NCBI RefSeq assembly: GCF_002874535.1
Contig: NZ_CP025025.1
Coordinates: 2,837,526 to 2,901,525, forward strand
DNA length: 64,000 bases
From: Mesobacillus jeotgali
GTDB lineage: Bacteria > Bacillota > Bacilli > Bacillales > Cytobacillaceae
Direction: 5' to 3'
Position 1 is the stretch's first letter. The number at the start of each line of letters is the position of its first letter. Both the position numbers and the translations under genes were made by a program. The notes under the pieces are model-generated. The model made no database searches and had not been told where the DNA came from. It worked only from the letters and a program-made list of their open reading frames with translations. This document shows positions 19,362-29,035 of this stretch, piece by piece.

Positions 19362-20408
19362 TCAGATTTTACCCCCGAGGACGTCAGCCAGGTCTTCCAT
19401 CTCGTGGGTTTTCTCTCGAGACATCAACCCATCAACAGCGTCCTTCGGATTTACGCCATTGAAAAGGATATTATATAACGCATTTGTTATCGGCATATTG
19501 ACTCCATATTTTTCAGCAAGCTGATATGCCGCCTTTGTCGTCCTTACACCTTCTACGACCATCCCCATGTTCTCAAGAACCTCCTCAAGGTTCTGGCCCT
19601 TGCCAAGCAGGTTGCCAGCCCGCCAGTTCCTGGAATGGACGCTCGTACAAGTGACAATCAAATCCCCTATCCCTGTCAATCCTGAAAAAGTCAACGGGCT
19701 GGCGCCCATTTTGACACCAAGCCGGGCTATTTCAGCAAGCCCCCTGGTAATCAAAGCAGCCTTGGCATTATCTCCGTAACCTAATCCATCTGAAATTCCG
19801 GCAGCAAGAGCAATAATATTCTTAAGTGCCCCGCCAATTTCCACACCGATTAAATCAGGATTCGTGTATACTCTAAAGTTATTATTGATAAACAAATCCT
19901 GAATTTTTTCTGCCGCTCCCATATTTTTCGAGGATACAGTAACCGTCGTCGGATGACGCAGGCTCACCTCTTCAGCATGGCTTGGACCGGATAGGACTAT
20001 AACGGTTTCTAATAAGCTCTCAGGCATTTCTTCTTCAATCATTTCAGAAATACGAAGCAAGGAGTCCGGTTCGATCCCCTTGCTGACGTGGACAATTACC
20101 ATGGGTTCAGAAGTAACCTCAGTCATCTTTCGGATTACTTCACGGATTGCTTTAGTAGGGACAGCCATAATCACTGTTTTGATCCCTGCCAGTGCCTCCT
20201 GAAGTGATGAATACCCAATGATGGTTGCAGGCAGAGTAATTTCAGGAAGATATTTCTTGTTGGTATGGTGATGATTGATTTCATCAATTTGCACTGGATT
20301 GTGCCCCCAAAGACGAACCTCATGACCATTGTCGGCGAGGACCATAGCTAAAGCTGTTCCCCAGCTTCCAGCTCCAAGAACTGCTATTTTCTCACTCTTC
20401 CTTTCCAT
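19362..20408 (-). CDS. gpsA: GpsA, NAD(P)-dependent glycerol-3-phosphate dehydrogenase
   Basis: It reduces dihydroxyacetone phosphate to sn-glycerol-3-phosphate for phospholipid synthesis. The 348-residue protein starts with the dinucleotide motif [29 protein letters not shown] holds the catalytic lysine, and [12 protein letters not shown] is a family segment. It starts 20 bases after der, so the two are cotranscribed, the same pairing as in B. subtilis. Confidence 0.97.
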   Translation of the reverse strand: MERKSEKIAVLGAGSWGTALAMVLADNGHEVRLWGHNPVQIDEINHHHTNKKYLPEITLPATIIGYSSLQEALAGIKTVIMAVPTKAIREVIRKMTEVTSEPMVIVHVSKGIEPDSLLRISEMIEEEMPESLLETVIVLSGPSHAEEVSLRHPTTVTVSSKNMGAAEKIQDLFINNNFRVYTNPDLIGVEIGGALKNIIALAAGISDGLGYGDNAKAALITRGLAEIARLGVKMGASPLTFSGLTGIGDLIVTCTSVHSRNWRAGNLLGKGQNLEEVLENMGMVVEGVRTTKAAYQLAEKYGVNMPITNALYNILFNGVNPKDAVDGLMSREKTHEMEDLADVLGGKI

Positions 20409-20427
20409 TTAAACCACAACCTTTATA

Positions 20428-21738
20428 TTATTTTCTTTGTCTTGCAAAAATCTTGATAGGAGTGCCTGTGAAATCAAAGGCATCCCTGATCCTGTTTTCA
20501 AGGAATCGCTCATAAGAAAAATGCATTAATTCAGGTTCGTTGACAAAGACAACAAAAGTAGGCGGCTTTACCGATACCTGTGTAGCGTAATAAATTTTCA
20601 GCCTCTTCCCTTTGTCTGTTGGTGTCGGATTCATTGCTACAGCGTCCATGATGACTTCATTCAGGATATTGGTCTGGACCCTCAGTGCATGGTTTTCACT
20701 TGCCATATCGATCATCGGCATCAATGTGTGAATCCGTTTCTTTGTTTTTGCCGATAAGAAAACAATTGGTGCATAGCTCAAGAATTGGAAGTGAGCACGG
20801 ATTTTTTCCTCATACTCCTTCATTGTCTTTTCGTCTTTTTCAATTGCATCCCATTTGTTAACAACAATGATAACTGCGCGGCCTGCTTCTTCCGCATAGC
20901 CTGCGATGTGCTTATCCTGTTCGATGATACCTTCTTCGGCATTGATCACAACAAGGACAACATCTGAGCGCTCGATAGCCCTTAATGCTCGTAAAACACT
21001 GTATTTTTCAGTCGTTTCATACACTTTTCCTTTTTTGCGCATACCCGCGGTATCAATAATGACATACTTTTGCCCATCGTAGGTTACTTGCGAATCAATC
21101 GCGTCTCTAGTTGTACCCGCGATATCACTAACAATTACACGGTCTTCTCCCAGAATCGCATTGACCAAAGAAGACTTCCCGACGTTAGGCCGGCCGATCA
21201 GTGAAAATTTGATTGCATCTTTATCATACTCGTCTTCTTTGTCCTTCGGAAAATGCTTTGCCGCTTCATCCAGCAAATCACCCAAACCCAGCCCATGGGA
21301 GCCAGAAATTGGGAAGGGTTCTCCAAATCCCAGAGCATAAAAGTCGTAGATCATGTCTCTCATTTCTGGATTGTCAATTTTATTGACTGCGAGGACTACT
21401 GGTTTGTTGGAGCGATAAAGAATTTTTGCTACTTCCTCATCAGCTGATGTTACTCCCTCTCTGCCGTTTACAAGAAAAATGATAACATCTGCCTCATCAA
21501 TGGCAATTTCAGCCTGCTGGCGGATTTGATCCAAAAACGGCTCGTCCCCTAAATCTATCCCGCCAGTATCAATAATATTAAAATCATGTGTCAGCCATTC
21601 AGCTGAACTGTATATACGATCCCTCGTTACTCCAGGAATATCTTCAACGATCGAAATACGTTCACCAACGATTCGGTTAAAAATCGTAGACTTGCCGACA
21701 TTCGGACGCCCAACGATAGCTACCACTGGTTTCGTCAT
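20428..21738 (-). CDS. der: Der (EngA), ribosome-assembly GTPase
   Basis: This essential GTPase matures the 50S subunit. Two tandem G domains are visible: GRPNVGKST near residue 10 with its DTGG and NKID motifs, and GRPNVGKSS near 180 with DTAG and NKWD. A C-terminal KH-like domain covers the last 90 residues. The ATG at 21738 is preferred: GGGTG lies 6 bases before it and it matches the family N-terminus, while the in-frame GTG three codons earlier lies inside that ribosome site. Confidence 0.97.
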   Translation of the reverse strand: MTKPVVAIVGRPNVGKSTIFNRIVGERISIVEDIPGVTRDRIYSSAEWLTHDFNIIDTGGIDLGDEPFLDQIRQQAEIAIDEADVIIFLVNGREGVTSADEEVAKILYRSNKPVVLAVNKIDNPEMRDMIYDFYALGFGEPFPISGSHGLGLGDLLDEAAKHFPKDKEDEYDKDAIKFSLIGRPNVGKSSLVNAILGEDRVIVSDIAGTTRDAIDSQVTYDGQKYVIIDTAGMRKKGKVYETTEKYSVLRALRAIERSDVVLVVINAEEGIIEQDKHIAGYAEEAGRAVIIVVNKWDAIEKDEKTMKEYEEKIRAHFQFLSYAPIVFLSAKTKKRIHTLMPMIDMASENHALRVQTNILNEVIMDAVAMNPTPTDKGKRLKIYYATQVSVKPPTFVVFVNEPELMHFSYERFLENRIRDAFDFTGTPIKIFARQRK

Positions 21739-21850
21739 GAACATCACCCTTTCAAAATTCTATTGTGCAGGTCATTAACCTGAGCCATAACAATTTCAAA
21801 CTCAAAATTCTATAGTTCTCATTATTAATTTAATGCCTTGAAGACACTTA

Positions 21851-21883
21851 TAAAATAAACCCTTCTTGATATACAGAAGGGTC
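21851..21883 (-). terminator. Intrinsic terminator of the yphA-YIEGIA operon
   Basis: Minus-strand ACCCTTCT / AGAAGGGT with an 8-base loop, followed by TTATTTTAT. Confidence 0.8.
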
Positions 21884-21938
21884 TGGCTTAATCAGTTTAT
21901 CAAAAGATGCCTTAAACAGGCAATGAAAACATTTCTTG

Positions 21939-22124
21939 TCAGTGTTTTACAATAATATAGAGCTCCTCTGTCAACGCATGGGCGATTCCATCCAGGATGG
22001 CTTCCAGGTTGGCAGCCACCTTCTCCATTTCTTCCTTTGAATCGCAATGAAAAACGGCTGTTCCAGCTGGCACTTTTTTAGGGTTCGTAGTGATGGCCGC
22101 AAGGATGAATTTTTCCAGCATCAT
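21939..22124 (-). CDS. Small capping-complex subunit for YIEGIA
   Basis: This 61-residue acidic protein matches the short family that always follows a YIEGIA-family gene and is annotated as its capping-complex subunit. The visible pattern is a hydrophobic start, a central FHCDSKEEMEKVAANLEAI helix, and a C-terminal strand. Its start overlaps the end of the YIEGIA gene by 4 bases, so translation is coupled. The biochemical role is not established, as far as I know. Confidence 0.7.
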   Translation of the reverse strand: MMLEKFILAAITTNPKKVPAGTAVFHCDSKEEMEKVAANLEAILDGIAHALTEELYIIVKH

Positions 22125-23014
22125 TGAGCCCCACTCCCTTCATTGCTCTTTTTTTCAGAAGGCATCCTGATGGCATTCTCCAATGTTGGGACATCACCAA
22201 TAACCGTAATTGCACGCTCAATATCCCGTTCCTGGGGCAGCACGAACACTCCTACTCTGCCATCGTCCAGATCCCTTTTTGCCAGCGGAACTAGTGCAGG
22301 AGTTCCTGAATCACGGTAAACTCCAAGCGCGGTTGACAAATCATGCAGCACTGCCTGCCTTTGTCCCAAGTTAGCAATTGTGGAACGGGCATTCATGTTT
22401 TTCGGCTTTAAAATAAATCCCATCCCATAACGAAGTACCTCTTTCTGCCTTTCAGGAAGACCAATGTTCATGATATAAATGTTATCCACATATAACCCTG
22501 CACCATCAAATCGCGGTTCCATGTATTCGATTTCAACAATGTCCTTCAGCTTTCCGCCTGACATCAGCTTATGGGAAATGAGCACCGCGATGATCGCAGC
22601 AATAATTCCAGCCCAGATGTTAAAAATCAAATATGCGAGCGTGCTGACAAGCGACGTGAAAATCACCAGGTAATTGCGGCTCTCAAAAGCTATCGCAATT
22701 CCCTCAATATAGGTCTTTCCCCGGGAAACGAGTTCATAGCTATCGAGTTCGGTAAGCGTATTTCGCTCCATATTCCTGACTTCCCGGAACTGTGACGCAG
22801 CAAGGGTCAAGAAGGTAATCGCCGTGAATTCCTCCTCCATGATCGCTGGGCCTGCAACCGTGCCAAGTCCGGCTGCAATGAACCCGAGAGCTACATGAAT
22901 GATTTTCCCATGCAAATACGTTGGATACTGACGATAATCGGTCCTTAGCATAAAAAGTCTCGATAACGTCCCTATTGCAATTCCGAATACGATTGGTAAC
23001 GTGTATTCATTCAT
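22121..23014 (-). CDS. yphB: YphB, YIEGIA-family membrane protein
   Basis: This 297-residue protein contains the namesake YIEGIA motif near residue 97 (KTYIEGIAIAFESRN). Hydrophobic segments at about residues 5-20, 42-62, 112-132 and 133-150 suggest several membrane helices, followed by a soluble C-terminal half. The family is restricted to spore formers and its function is unclear. It overlaps yphA upstream and the small capping subunit downstream by 4 bases each, a tightly coupled three-gene operon. Confidence 0.8.
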   Translation of the reverse strand: MNEYTLPIVFGIAIGTLSRLFMLRTDYRQYPTYLHGKIIHVALGFIAAGLGTVAGPAIMEEEFTAITFLTLAASQFREVRNMERNTLTELDSYELVSRGKTYIEGIAIAFESRNYLVIFTSLVSTLAYLIFNIWAGIIAAIIAVLISHKLMSGGKLKDIVEIEYMEPRFDGAGLYVDNIYIMNIGLPERQKEVLRYGMGFILKPKNMNARSTIANLGQRQAVLHDLSTALGVYRDSGTPALVPLAKRDLDDGRVGVFVLPQERDIERAITVIGDVPTLENAIRMPSEKKSNEGSGAQ

Positions 23015-23622
23015 GAAGTCTTTTGTTCCTCCCCTTCAACTTGGTTTATTGTACTTCCCGACATAACCGCAATTATCGATTCAATAGCTGACCAGGCAAG
23101 AAGCAGTCCTATAGATAGGAACAATATGTCCATAAAAACCATGGATGCAGCAGCATATGGAAAATTAAATTTCCACAGAATTGCAGAAAATAATATATCA
23201 CCCTGCAAAAAGCCTGAAATCAAAGCCACTATACGATTATGTCTATCTTTATGTAACAGGACTGCCAGATAAAAACCTGCTGCTCCAAGCATAATTTGCC
23301 GATCGAATAACACCCATACCGGGTCGAATAATTCGAACATTAAAAAACTTGTGTAGGCAAGCATGATAATAAATGAAGATAAAAATAGATATAAAAATGA
23401 ACCTGTCTTTTTTCGCCTTGTTTCCAAAAAAATAAAAAAGGCAATCACAAAAGCAGATAGGTGGAGCTCAAAAATAAGAACATCAACTGTAAATGGCGCT
23501 GCAAAAATGACGGCAAGCAACATAACAGTCCATTTCAACCGAAGCGGATTATCTTTATTCATGAAGAAAGTAGTCCAAACCCAACCTATCCATGCCAGCC
23601 AATAAAAGTACAACCCTTCCAT
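23011..23622 (-). CDS. yphA: YphA, polytopic membrane protein
   Basis: The 203-residue product has about six hydrophobic helices and short charged loops, with no enzymatic motif. Position upstream of the YIEGIA gene and length match YphA of B. subtilis. GGAGGGG lies just before the start. The shared coupled operon suggests that it works with the YIEGIA protein in the membrane, probably in sporulation; this is inference. Confidence 0.75.
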   Translation of the reverse strand: MEGLYFYWLAWIGWVWTTFFMNKDNPLRLKWTVMLLAVIFAAPFTVDVLIFELHLSAFVIAFFIFLETRRKKTGSFLYLFLSSFIIMLAYTSFLMFELFDPVWVLFDRQIMLGAAGFYLAVLLHKDRHNRIVALISGFLQGDILFSAILWKFNFPYAAASMVFMDILFLSIGLLLAWSAIESIIAVMSGSTINQVEGEEQKTS

Positions 23623-23834
23623 TCAACCCCTCCTATCATTTCCATTATGGTAATGACTTATGTAATTTAATCTTTTTTGCATAAAGTTTTTTACCTGTTC
23701 CATGTTAAGAAAAGCAGTACCTTTATCACAGCTGGAAAACTGTTCTGTATTATTGGACAAATAACAGGAATAAGTCTGTATATACAGGACAATTCTCTGT
23801 AAGGCTTTTATTTTAATGACCAGGAGGTAATGAT

Positions 23835-23978
23835 ATGGGCAAAGATAGACAGGAAAAGAAACTAAAAAAGAGCGGACGAGTCGAGTCTGACCGTGACCAG
23901 GCACTGCACTACCCAGGAGCAACTAAAATGCAAAGCCCTGAAGAAGCTCGTTCCATGAATGACGGCAAGTATAGCTAA
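23835..23978 (+). CDS. ypzI: YpzI-family small protein
   Basis: A 47-codon plus-strand gene starting MGKDRQEKKLKKSGRVESDR and ending MNDGKYS. It has a near-perfect ribosome site AGGAGGTAATGAT before the ATG and ends in a perfect 21-bp terminator stem shared with fni. The product is very charged and hydrophilic, typical of small acid-soluble-like proteins of spore formers. It resembles YpzI of B. subtilis. Function unknown; spore expression is likely. Confidence 0.8.
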   Translation: MGKDRQEKKLKKSGRVESDRDQALHYPGATKMQSPEEARSMNDGKYS

Positions 23979-24040
23979 AATTAGAACAATGAACAGCTTA
24001 TGACTTGCTCCACCAATATGTTGTGTTCTAATCAATCAAC

Positions 24041-24087
24041 AAACAGAAGAAGGGCCCCTGCAAAAAGCAGGGGCCCTTCTTCTGTTT
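24041..24087. terminator. Bidirectional terminator between ypzI and fni
   Basis: Perfect 21-bp stem (arms 24041-24061 and 24067-24087, GC-rich core GGGCCCCTGC) with an AAAAA loop. It is flanked by T-rich sequence downstream on the plus strand, and the stem base ends in AAAC/GTTT on both sides. It serves two convergent genes. Confidence 0.93.
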
Positions 24088-25143
24088 CTATTTTTTCCTT
24101 CTAGCAAAAGACTTTGCATCAATACCTCTTTGTTCGAGCCAATGATGGGTATCTCCTGATATGATCATAGGTACGTTTTTGAGCTCCTCAATACTATGTA
24201 CACCTAGTGCTGTCATAATGACAGTAATTTCATCTTTTAACAGATCGATTTCCTTGATTAGTTCTTCGGTTCCATTTTCCATCAAGGTCTTCAACAAGTA
24301 ACCAGCCATTGCAGCACCATCGGCACCTAATGCAAGTGCTTTAACAATATCAAGGCTAGTCTGTATTCCTCCTGAAGCTATAACGGAAAGTTCCGGAGAT
24401 GTAGATTTTGTTTCGATTATGGAGGCCGCAGTCGGAATTCCCCAATCCTCGAAAAAAGTCAACAAACGGCTTCGCCGCTTATTTTCTATTTCCGCAAAGT
24501 TGGTACCTCCAAATCCGCCAACATCAACATAGCGTATTCCTGAGGAAAATAGGCCAGCTGCTGTCTCGGCACTAATGCCAAAACCAACTTCTTTAACGAT
24601 TACTGGAATTCCAACACTTTGTTGGATTTCAATGATCCTCGTTAACGCACCGTCAAAGTTTCTGTCTCCCTCAGGCATGGTCAATTCCTGTACTACATTC
24701 AAATGAATTTGCAGTGCATCTGCCCGAAGCATATCGGTTGCAGCTTTTGCCTGCCCAACCGTTGCTTCACTTCCCAGATTCGCAAGAATAATACCATCAG
24801 GATGCATTTCCCTGACCACTTCATAACTTCTTCGTTCATCCGGATCCTTCAGTGCTGCCATTTGCGATCCAACAGCAATCGCGGATCCTGTCTCTCTTGC
24901 CGCTACAGCCAATTCACGGTTGATACGGTAAGTTCTCTCCCCGCCGCCGCCTGTCATTGCATTTATAAAAATTGGCGAACTTAAAGAAAGTTCGCCAATT
25001 TTAGTTTGCAATTTTACTGACTCAAGATTTGATCCAGGCAAGCTTTGGTTTACAAACTTAATATCGTCAAAACCGGTTAGCCGCTTCTGGCCTGTTTCGA
25101 GGGCATATTGTATATGGTCCCATTTACGTTTTGATCTTGACAC
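24088..25143 (-). CDS. fni: Fni, type II isopentenyl-diphosphate isomerase
   Basis: It interconverts IPP and DMAPP using FMN and NAD(P)H, feeding the C35 menaquinone chain and undecaprenol. The 351-residue TIM-barrel protein has [11 protein letters not shown] near 60, [20 protein letters not shown] near 141 (catalytic and metal residues), [12 protein letters not shown] and [12 protein letters not shown]. The start is GTG at 25143, close after ypfD. It is called ypgA/fni in B. subtilis. Confidence 0.95.
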   Translation of the reverse strand: MSRSKRKWDHIQYALETGQKRLTGFDDIKFVNQSLPGSNLESVKLQTKIGELSLSSPIFINAMTGGGGERTYRINRELAVAARETGSAIAVGSQMAALKDPDERRSYEVVREMHPDGIILANLGSEATVGQAKAATDMLRADALQIHLNVVQELTMPEGDRNFDGALTRIIEIQQSVGIPVIVKEVGFGISAETAAGLFSSGIRYVDVGGFGGTNFAEIENKRRSRLLTFFEDWGIPTAASIIETKSTSPELSVIASGGIQTSLDIVKALALGADGAAMAGYLLKTLMENGTEELIKEIDLLKDEITVIMTALGVHSIEELKNVPMIISGDTHHWLEQRGIDAKSFARRKK

Positions 25144-25155
25144 TATTTATCACCA

Positions 25156-26295
25156 TTACTGTTTAAGATTCTTTAGCTTGTCTCCGATCATATCACCTAA
25201 ACTGAAACCTTTCGTTTCTTCAGGAAGTTCATAGTCAAAAGCTTCATTGCTTTCTCTTTCCTCGAACTCCTTCATGCTAAGTGAAAGTCTTTGATCTTGC
25301 TTGTTTACATCAAGTACCTTTACTTTAACAGTCTGCCCTTCTTGAAGGACTTCATGCGGTGTACCGATATGCTTATGAGAAATTTGCGAAATATGGACAA
25401 GGCCTTCAACGCCAGGGAATACTTCGACAAACGCGCCGTAAGAAACTAAACGTTTCACGGTGCCTTCCAGAGTGCTGCCCTTAGGAGCTTTCTCATCAAT
25501 GTCTGCCCATGGTCCAGGCAGTGTTTCTTTGATTGAAAGTGAGATGCGCTCATTATCACGATCAACGCTCAATACTTTAACTTGAACCTGCTGGCCTTCC
25601 TGAACAACATCAGATGGCTTTTCAACATGCTCATGGGAAAGCTGTGAAATATGGACAAGGCCATCAACTCCACCGATATCCACGAACGCACCAAAGTCTG
25701 TGATTCTTTGGACTGTACCTTCAATAACCTGGCCAGTTTGGATAGCTGCAAGCAAGTCTTGTTTCTTCTTTCCTTGCTCTTCTTCCACAACGGCGCGGTG
25801 TGAAAGGATCAGGCGGTTCTTCTCCTGTTCAAGCTCTACGATTTTGAAGCTGAGAGTTTTCCCTTTGTAATCAGAGAAATCTTCCACAAAGTGGGATTCT
25901 ACTAGAGATGCCGGAACAAAGCCGCGAACGCCAAGGTCAACTACCAGACCGCCCTTAACGACATCTTTTACTTCTGCATCGAAGACTTCTCCACTTTCAA
26001 ACTTGCCTTTTAGTTCTTCCCAGGCTTTTACAGCATCTACTTTTCTCTTTGAGAGAATTAAAGCTTCTTCCTCAACCTTTTGAACTTCGAGCTCCAGCTC
26101 ATCACCGACTGATACTGCATCTTCTGCTTTTTCAACATGAAGGCTTGATAGTTCACTAATCGGAATGATGCCATCGAGCTTGCTTCCCTCGATATCTACT
26201 AAAACTTGCTTTTCTTCAACTTTGGTTACCTGACCTTTGACACGGTCACCAGCCTCAAAGTTTTTTACCTCGATTTGATTCATATCTTCTGACAT
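25156..26295 (-). CDS. ypfD: YpfD, S1-domain RNA-binding protein (RpsA homologue)
   Basis: Four S1 RNA-binding domains follow one another at about residues 15-85, 102-167, 187-256 and 273-342. The last two are canonical, each with the VHISQLSHEHV or VHISQISHKHI segment. The protein (379 residues) is shorter than the six-domain proteobacterial ribosomal S1. In low-GC Gram-positives it is not an essential ribosomal protein. AAGGAGGAG precedes the start. It sits downstream of cmk, as in most bacteria. Confidence 0.93.
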   Translation of the reverse strand: MSEDMNQIEVKNFEAGDRVKGQVTKVEEKQVLVDIEGSKLDGIIPISELSSLHVEKAEDAVSVGDELELEVQKVEEEALILSKRKVDAVKAWEELKGKFESGEVFDAEVKDVVKGGLVVDLGVRGFVPASLVESHFVEDFSDYKGKTLSFKIVELEQEKNRLILSHRAVVEEEQGKKKQDLLAAIQTGQVIEGTVQRITDFGAFVDIGGVDGLVHISQLSHEHVEKPSDVVQEGQQVQVKVLSVDRDNERISLSIKETLPGPWADIDEKAPKGSTLEGTVKRLVSYGAFVEVFPGVEGLVHISQISHKHIGTPHEVLQEGQTVKVKVLDVNKQDQRLSLSMKEFEERESNEAFDYELPEETKGFSLGDMIGDKLKNLKQ

Positions 26296-26449
26296 ATGTA
26301 CTCCTCCTTAATCCATGACTGCTGCAAATATATGCTTTGTGGCGAAAAGCCACATAAAAAACACATTAATTAGCCACTAAGTGAAAATTCTAAAAATATC
26401 TCTTCTTAATAACTTCTTACAAACAGACATTTTTGTCAAGCAAGAAACA

Positions 26450-27037
26450 TCACTTATATTTGTTAATAAGTTCTTGGATTTCACTCATGATCAAGTCAGT
26501 TGTCTGTTCGGCATTTAACTTATTTTCCTTGATTGACACCATATCGATAGGCTTTCCATATACCACCTTCAATTTCTTGAATGCTTTGTATGGACCGATG
26601 ATCGCGCATGGAACGACGTGAGCATCAGAACGGAGCGCAAAGAAGCCTGCTCCTGCAAGTCCCTTACCCATTTCACCTGTCTTGCTTCTTGTTCCCTCTG
26701 GAAACAATCCTAAAACCTTTCCATCCTTTAAAATTCCGAGGCCTTTTCTTAAAGCTTCCCTGTCGCTCATACCTCTTTTGACAGGGAAAGCATTTAGGTG
26801 AGGAACAATTTTCCCAAGTAAAGGTACTGAGAAAAGCTCCTCCTTCGCCATGAAATGGACAGGACGGGGTGCGGTGATCCCGACAACCGGGGGATCCAGA
26901 TTATCTATATGATTGGCACATAATAGCACACCGCCATCAGAAGGCATATTTTCTCTGCCAATCACCTCAATACGATAAATTGGTTTTAATACTGAATTTA
27001 CTAATGACCTTGCAAACGAATAAAACGTCACTTTCAC
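26450..27037 (-). CDS. PlsC-like 1-acyl-glycerol-3-phosphate acyltransferase
   Basis: This membrane-associated acyltransferase would add the second acyl chain to lysophosphatidate. The catalytic motif NHIDNLDPP (NHx4D) is near residue 42 and the substrate motif [10 protein letters not shown] near 114. The 195-residue length fits the short Bacillus forms. It overlaps cmk by 4 bases and lies before ypfD. In B. subtilis 168 cmk is followed directly by ypfD, so the gene is extra here, as in several other Bacillaceae. Confidence 0.9.
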   Translation of the reverse strand: MKVTFYSFARSLVNSVLKPIYRIEVIGRENMPSDGGVLLCANHIDNLDPPVVGITAPRPVHFMAKEELFSVPLLGKIVPHLNAFPVKRGMSDREALRKGLGILKDGKVLGLFPEGTRSKTGEMGKGLAGAGFFALRSDAHVVPCAIIGPYKAFKKLKVVYGKPIDMVSIKENKLNAEQTTDLIMSEIQELINKYK

Positions 27038-27708
27038 CCGATCCTTTCAAGCGCCAAATCCATGATTTTTCCTACCACATCTGTGATCGACAATGATGTT
27101 GTATCAATTTCGATTGCATCATCTGCTTTTTTCAAAGGAGCCACTTCACGCTCTGAATCAATCTTGTCACGTGCTGCAATCTCAGCTTTCAGCTTTTCCA
27201 GATCTGATGGGAAGCCTTTCTGGGTATTCTCTGCATGTCGGCGCTGCGCCCTCTCCTCAACACTTGCAAGCAAAAAGACCTTCACCTCGGCATTCGGCAA
27301 TACATGAGTGCCGATATCCCTTCCATCCATCACTACACCGCCATCAACTGCAAACTGCTGCTGGCGCTTGACCATCTCTTTCCTGACGAGTTCATGCACC
27401 GCTACATATGATACTTGGTTTGTAACATCTGAACTTCTTATCTCATTGGTGACCTCGTTACCATCAAGCAAAACTTTTTGGCCTGTTTCGCCAGGCATAA
27501 GCTCGATCGACGTATCGTTTAAAATCCCAATCAATTCTGCTTCATTATCCAGGCTGGCTCCTTTTTTCAAAGCCTTGTATGTAAGCGCTCTGTACATCGC
27601 ACCTGTATCGATGTAAATATATGTGAGTTTTTCGGCTACAATTTTGGCAACCGTACTTTTTCCTGCAGCTGCAGGACCGTCTATGGCAATTGAAATTCGT
27701 CTATTCAT
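27034..27708 (-). CDS. cmk: Cmk, cytidylate kinase
   Basis: It phosphorylates CMP and dCMP with ATP. The 224-residue protein has the P-loop GPAAAGKST near residue 10, [10 protein letters not shown] near 33 and the nucleotide-lid region [17 protein letters not shown] with RRHAEN. It overlaps the acyltransferase gene by 4 bases and begins the cmk-plsC-like unit. Confidence 0.97.
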   Translation of the reverse strand: MNRRISIAIDGPAAAGKSTVAKIVAEKLTYIYIDTGAMYRALTYKALKKGASLDNEAELIGILNDTSIELMPGETGQKVLLDGNEVTNEIRSSDVTNQVSYVAVHELVRKEMVKRQQQFAVDGGVVMDGRDIGTHVLPNAEVKVFLLASVEERAQRRHAENTQKGFPSDLEKLKAEIAARDKIDSEREVAPLKKADDAIEIDTTSLSITDVVGKIMDLALERIG

Positions 27709-27895
27709 ATTTCCTCCTGGTACACTCCTTGTTGTTCCTAGATATACTCTTATATTTTAACACAAAAATCTTTTAATCCTCGTCATTCAACACTTTTTTT
27801 AAGGCACTTTTCAAAACTTGTCCTGCACCCGTGCCATTAAACGAAAATTCCAGGTATTAGATATTTAAAACCTCTTCTTAATAAAAGGCTCAACA

Positions 27896-27927
27896 TAAAA
27901 AGTAAGCAGGCTCAGCACCTGCTTACT
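27896..27927 (-). terminator. Intrinsic terminator of ypfB
   Basis: Perfect 10-bp stem AGTAAGCAGG / CCTGCTTACT with a 7-base loop, then TTTTATG on the minus strand; overlaps the ypfB stop. Confidence 0.9.
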
Positions 27928-28108
27928 CTTTGCTCCTGAATGAATTCAGGACTTCTGAATGATTATTGTCCGTAACACCCTCGTATTGAGTAATTTGTTT
28001 AAGTTCTGGGAAAGCATTGAATTCATGGAAAAATACTTGGGCAATAACCAAGAAAATAAATTGAATGATAGCGATCTTGATTAGGATTCTCTCAATTGTT
28101 TTCATCAT
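27923..28108 (-). CDS. ypfB: YpfB, small membrane protein (DUF5359)
   Basis: The 61-residue protein has one membrane helix at about residues 7-27 and a polar tail. It matches the DUF5359/YpfB family in size and place, directly downstream of ypfA and upstream of cmk. Function unknown. The terminator hairpin overlaps its last codons. Confidence 0.72.
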   Translation of the reverse strand: MMKTIERILIKIAIIQFIFLVIAQVFFHEFNAFPELKQITQYEGVTDNNHSEVLNSFRSKE

Positions 28109-28166
28109 AAATGCTCCTGTAAAAACTTTTATTCTAGTATTGGAGCATTTCCAGGTATTTATTCCT

Positions 28167-28826
28167 TTAGACAGGAAGACCTTTCTTCTTCATTTCAAGT
28201 TGTCTTTCGAAGCAGAACCTTAGAAGCAATTGCCTGTCGGTTCCCGATGAGTCATAAAATTGAACAGAAGCTTTGTTCATAGGTCCTTGACCATCGATGA
28301 TCCTGACAACCTTGCCACGGAACTTCCTGTATTCAAATTCTCCATTTTGCATAGGAAGGGCAAACCAGCATTCAACCTCCATATCCTGTTTTACACTGCT
28401 GTTTTTATCTATCAGCAATGCAGCTCCTCCTGCACTGATATCATCGGTGACTGTTGTAAATGGAGCAAATTCTCCTTTGCCAGAGTATACAGCAACATCC
28501 ACTGAGGTTTCCACCCTGACGAATTGTCTTCTCTGGACCTTGATAAGGCGCTCCTTGCCCGGATATGAAAGAATCACCATTGGTATGTTAAGCTTGATTC
28601 TCCCTTTAACCTCCGTGTCAAAATAATAATGAGAACCTGATTCGGTTACAAAATTAGCCTTCAAAGGTGTACCCTCAAGCAAGAACACTGTTCTGTTAGT
28701 AGCCAAATTTACAGGATAATCAATATACAGATCGTTTCCTTTACACTCAACCAGCTTACACTTATATTGTTCAAAACTGTCGGAATACTTATGTTCAAGG
28801 ATTATGTTATCACCGATTTTTATCAT
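28167..28826 (-). CDS. ypfA: YpfA (MotI), PilZ-domain c-di-GMP receptor
   Basis: This cytosolic c-di-GMP effector has an N-terminal YcgR-like domain (about 1-90) and a C-terminal PilZ domain. The c-di-GMP motif RRQFVR (RxxxR) is near residue 96-101 and DISAGG (D/NxSxxG) near 130. In B. subtilis the homologue MotI inhibits the flagellar stator protein MotA. The 219-residue length is right. The position between ypeB and ypfB is conserved. Confidence 0.9.
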   Translation of the reverse strand: MIKIGDNIILEHKYSDSFEQYKCKLVECKGNDLYIDYPVNLATNRTVFLLEGTPLKANFVTESGSHYYFDTEVKGRIKLNIPMVILSYPGKERLIKVQRRQFVRVETSVDVAVYSGKGEFAPFTTVTDDISAGGAALLIDKNSSVKQDMEVECWFALPMQNGEFEYRKFRGKVVRIIDGQGPMNKASVQFYDSSGTDRQLLLRFCFERQLEMKKKGLPV

Positions 28827-29003
28827 AGCTAATCCACTTCCCCACTTCTGTCTATGCTGTTTATAATTTTTGTTTGATCAGTAAACTTTTCTCTGTATAT
28901 AATTTCATATTTATTATTACACGTCGGGCTAAGCTGGTGCAATAGTCCTTTAATGGATTATTTTTACAAAAACTATATTAACAAATGTGCATGTGCCTTA
29001 ATA

Positions 29004-29035
29004 TAAAAAAACAGGGAAAGCACTAGGCTTTCCCT
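29004..29035 (-). terminator. Intrinsic terminator of sleB-ypeB
   Basis: Perfect 9-bp stem AGGGAAAGC / GCTTTCCCT with a 5-base loop, followed by GTTTTTTTAT on the minus strand. Confidence 0.9.

Noticed and set aside
26338-26360. Small GTGGC/GCCAC hairpin upstream of ypfD
   Set aside because: The T-run lies on the wrong side for a terminator on the minus strand, and the stem is only 5 bp.
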